NCBI GenBank assembly: GCA_947363765.1
Contig: CANAQC010000007.1
Coordinates: forward strand, 1-54,238
Reading direction: 5' to 3'
DNA from: an uncultured Clostridium sp.
Lineage (GTDB): Bacteria > Bacillota > Clostridia > TANB77 > CAG-508
Length of the DNA: 54,238 nt
Translations under genes and position numbers: made by a program
Notes under the pieces: model-generated
What the model was told of the DNA's origin: nothing
Database searches by the model: none
Seen by the model: only the letters and a program-made list of their open reading frames with translations
Part shown: positions 52,215-54,238 of the stretch, one piece after another
Layout: every line of letters begins with the position of its first letter
How positions within the stretch are numbered: position 1 is the first letter of the stretch

Positions 52215-52351
52215 ATATGTATTAAAAAATATGTATTAAAAAGACAACGACAAATTTTGACAAATAGATAAAAAATACAAAAAAGTTTTATGTGAAGTAA
52301 GAGGGATTTATAGAATATATGTCGAATAGTATATATTATAGAAGAAAGGTT

Positions 52352-54157
52352 ATGTTTTATATGATACGATATAGTGATGAGTTAATTGATGAAATACGAA
52401 ACAACAATGATATAGTAGATGTCATATCACAATATGTAGTATTAAAAAGAAGTGGTAGAAATTATTTTGGATTATGTCCGTTTCATAAAGAAAAATCCCC
52501 TTCTTTTTCTGTCTCACCAGATAAACAAATCTTTCATTGCTTTGGTTGTGGAGTAGGAGGAAATGTAATACACTTTATAAGTAAAATCGAAAACTTAGAT
52601 TTTAAGCAAACAATTGAGACATTAGCGCAAAAAAGTGGAATTAAATTACCAACATTAGAAAACGGACAAGATAATGAAAGATTAAAATTAAAAGAAAAAG
52701 TATTTCAAATTAACAAAATAACGGCTGAGTTCTTTCATGAAAACTTATATAAACAAACAGCAAAACCTGCTCAGGAATATGTAAAACTAAGAAAGCTAGA
52801 TAATAACACATTAAAAACATTTATAATAGGTTTTTCTACAAATTATGATGAACTTTATCAGAAATTGAAAAAAGAAGGATTTTCAAATGAAGAAATATTA
52901 GCATCTAGTTTAGTAGGAAAATCACAAAAGGGACAATACTATGATAAATTTAAACAAAGGCTTATGTTTCCAATAAAAGATGTACAAGATAGAGTTATTG
53001 CTTTTGGAGGAAGAGTTCTAGATAATACAAAACCAAAATACATTAATTCTCCAGAAAATATTGTTTATAGTAAAGGAAGAAACTTATTTGGCTTGAATAT
53101 AGCAAAAAAGAGCGGAAAAGATAAAATCATTATAGTAGAAGGATATATGGATGCAATTTCACTTTATCAAAGAGGAATTACTAATGTTGTAGCTTCTTTA
53201 GGAACTGCATTAACAGAACAACAAGGAAGGCTATTAAGAAAATATACTTCTCAAGTTGTTATTGGATATGATTCAGATGGAGCAGGGCAATCTGCTACTA
53301 TAAGAGGAATGGAGATTTTGCAGAATTTAGGATGTGATATTCGTATTTTACAATTAGATGGTGATGCAAAAGATCCAGATGAATACGTTATAAAATATGG
53401 TAGTGGAAGATTTGAAAAATGTGTAGAAAGTGCTATTTCATTAGTAGAATTTAAAGTGAAAATGTTACAAAAATCTTTAAAAGTTCAAACAGCAAGTGAT
53501 AAAATAAAATTTTTAAATGAAATTATAAAAATTCTTTCGAAAGTAGATAATACAGTTGAAAGAGAAATCTATATAGATAAAATTTCAAAAGAATATGGGA
53601 TTTCAAAAGAGGCTATTTATGCAGAAGCAAATAAGCAAACCTATAAAACGCATCAAGGAACAAAAATAATGCAAAAGCCAATAATAAAAAATGGAAATAT
53701 ACAAAAACAAATAAACATAAAAAAAGGTATTAGTGAATCTATAATAAAACGCGAAAATGTTATTATATCTTTATTAATTAATCCAGAAATAAATGCATAT
53801 AGTCAAATACAAAAAAATATTATGCCAGAAGACTTTAAACTAGAAGAAAATAAAGAAATTGCAAAGAAACTGTATGAACATTTTGAAAAGGGAAATAGTA
53901 ATACTAATTTATTAAATTTATTTAATGAGGAAAATATAGTAAATCATTTAACAAGTATTATGGCAGATGATTATGAAATTACAAATAGTAAAAAGGCAAT
54001 ACAAGATATTATAAATTTATATAAAAAAGAGAAATTGAATGAAGAAAAAATTAATATTATTAAGCAATTAGAAGATAAAGATTTAGAACAAGAAACTATT
54101 AAAAAATTAGAAGAGAAACTAAGTGAAATAATTATAAAAATTGCAAAAATTAAATAG
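52352..54157 (+). CDS. dnaG: DNA primase DnaG
   Basis: Makes RNA primers for lagging-strand synthesis; 601 aa. The zinc-binding domain has CPFHKEKSPSFSVSPDKQIFHCFGCGVGGNVIHF. The RNAP-like domain contains VIAFGGRVLD, KYINSPEN, then the TOPRIM block IIVEGYMDAISLYQRGITNVVASLGTALTEQQ and VIGYDSDGAGQSA. The C-terminal helicase-binding part is Lys/Asn-rich. ATG 52352 has AGAAAGG 5 nt upstream. Followed by a probable rpoD. Confidence 0.96.
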   Translation: MFYMIRYSDELIDEIRNNNDIVDVISQYVVLKRSGRNYFGLCPFHKEKSPSFSVSPDKQIFHCFGCGVGGNVIHFISKIENLDFKQTIETLAQKSGIKLPTLENGQDNERLKLKEKVFQINKITAEFFHENLYKQTAKPAQEYVKLRKLDNNTLKTFIIGFSTNYDELYQKLKKEGFSNEEILASSLVGKSQKGQYYDKFKQRLMFPIKDVQDRVIAFGGRVLDNTKPKYINSPENIVYSKGRNLFGLNIAKKSGKDKIIIVEGYMDAISLYQRGITNVVASLGTALTEQQGRLLRKYTSQVVIGYDSDGAGQSATIRGMEILQNLGCDIRILQLDGDAKDPDEYVIKYGSGRFEKCVESAISLVEFKVKMLQKSLKVQTASDKIKFLNEIIKILSKVDNTVEREIYIDKISKEYGISKEAIYAEANKQTYKTHQGTKIMQKPIIKNGNIQKQINIKKGISESIIKRENVIISLLINPEINAYSQIQKNIMPEDFKLEENKEIAKKLYEHFEKGNSNTNLLNLFNEENIVNHLTSIMADDYEITNSKKAIQDIINLYKKEKLNEEKINIIKQLEDKDLEQETIKKLEEKLSEIIIKIAKIK

Positions 54158-54168
54158 GAGGTAATAAA

Positions 54169-54238
54169 GTGTCTGAAGAAATGAAAAAAAAGAAAGAAAA
54201 AAAAGCAGTAGAAACTAAACAAACAAAAAAAGAGAAAG
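54169..54238 (+). CDS. rpoD: Start of a probable major sigma factor gene (truncated by the window end)
   Basis: GTG start with TAGGAGGT 6 nt upstream, 11 bp after dnaG. Only 23 codons are visible, a Lys/Glu-rich stretch beginning with MSEEMKKKK. The dnaG-rpoD order is widely conserved, and the lysine-rich N terminus fits sigma region 1.1 extensions. The assignment rests mainly on position. Confidence 0.6.
   Translation, partial: MSEEMKKKKEKKAVETKQTKKEK

Overview
The window is very AT-rich, gene-dense chromosomal DNA. It looks like an uncultured low-GC Clostridia-type Firmicute. Supporting this are a dcw cell-wall/division cluster led by mraZ, a SpoVD-type PBP with one PASTA domain, SepF and DivIVA, a MurE with the DNPR signature of meso-DAP enzymes, CIRCE control of groESL, a CarD-type regulator, dnaG followed by a probable sigma factor start, tiny Cys-rich spore-type proteins and a dockerin protein. 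I cannot name the genus from sequence alone.

The dominant observation is a change in how the message is read. Fourteen genes are interrupted in the standard code, and every interruption (20 of 20) lies at an in-frame CGG codon followed by A or T. In each case the frame continues at +1, exactly as if CGGA or CGGT were one glycine codon: the C is passed over and GGA/GGT is read. The rebuilt proteins have family-typical lengths (for example MraZ 143 aa, RsmH 309 aa, MurG 367 aa, Tgt 377 aa). The inserted glycine often falls on invariant residues: the FtsK Walker A GSGKS, PurN SGNG, DusB GNPW, Tgt GGLH, the beta-CASP SASGM and the PASTA PG. I found no in-frame CGG in any uninterrupted gene except one foreign-looking ORF at 28511-28972. 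About two dozen out-of-frame CGG trinucleotides cause no shift. The codons preceding the sites are diverse, which argues against ordinary P-site slippage and for quadruplet decoding by a tRNA-Gly, or an unassigned CGG resolved by +1 tRNA-Gly binding.

Layout. 1-3715: end of a repeat-rich protein, rodA, dusB, a LolA/GerS-like protein and an ndoA (MazF) toxin. 3800-18195: the dcw cluster mraZ, rsmH, an ftsL-like gene, a 1628-aa exported dockerin protein, spoVD, murE, mraY, ftsW, murG. An unusual 261-bp ACAAAAGA array lies between mraZ and rsmH. 18387-24416: a small hypothetical protein, topA, purD, purN (convergent), purF. 24617-28427: pyrG, then groES-groEL behind a double CIRCE. 28511-29392: the foreign-looking ORF and two tiny Cys-rich genes on the minus strand. 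29661-41385: mutL, a membrane protein, miaA, an HlyD-like protein, sepF, divIVA, rsmD, a coiled-coil protein, ftsK/spoIIIE and a coiled-coil unknown. 41405-54238: an MBL/beta-CASP hydrolase, a GH15-like glucoamylase, a zincin-like protein, queA, tgt, a WG-repeat protein, a small membrane protein, a dUTPase, carD, dnaG and the first codons of a probable rpoD.

Functionally this is core growth machinery: wall synthesis and division, nucleotide synthesis, chaperones, tRNA modification, replication priming and chromosome segregation. That so many essential genes carry the CGGN interruption is the strongest reason to regard it as decoded rather than as decay.
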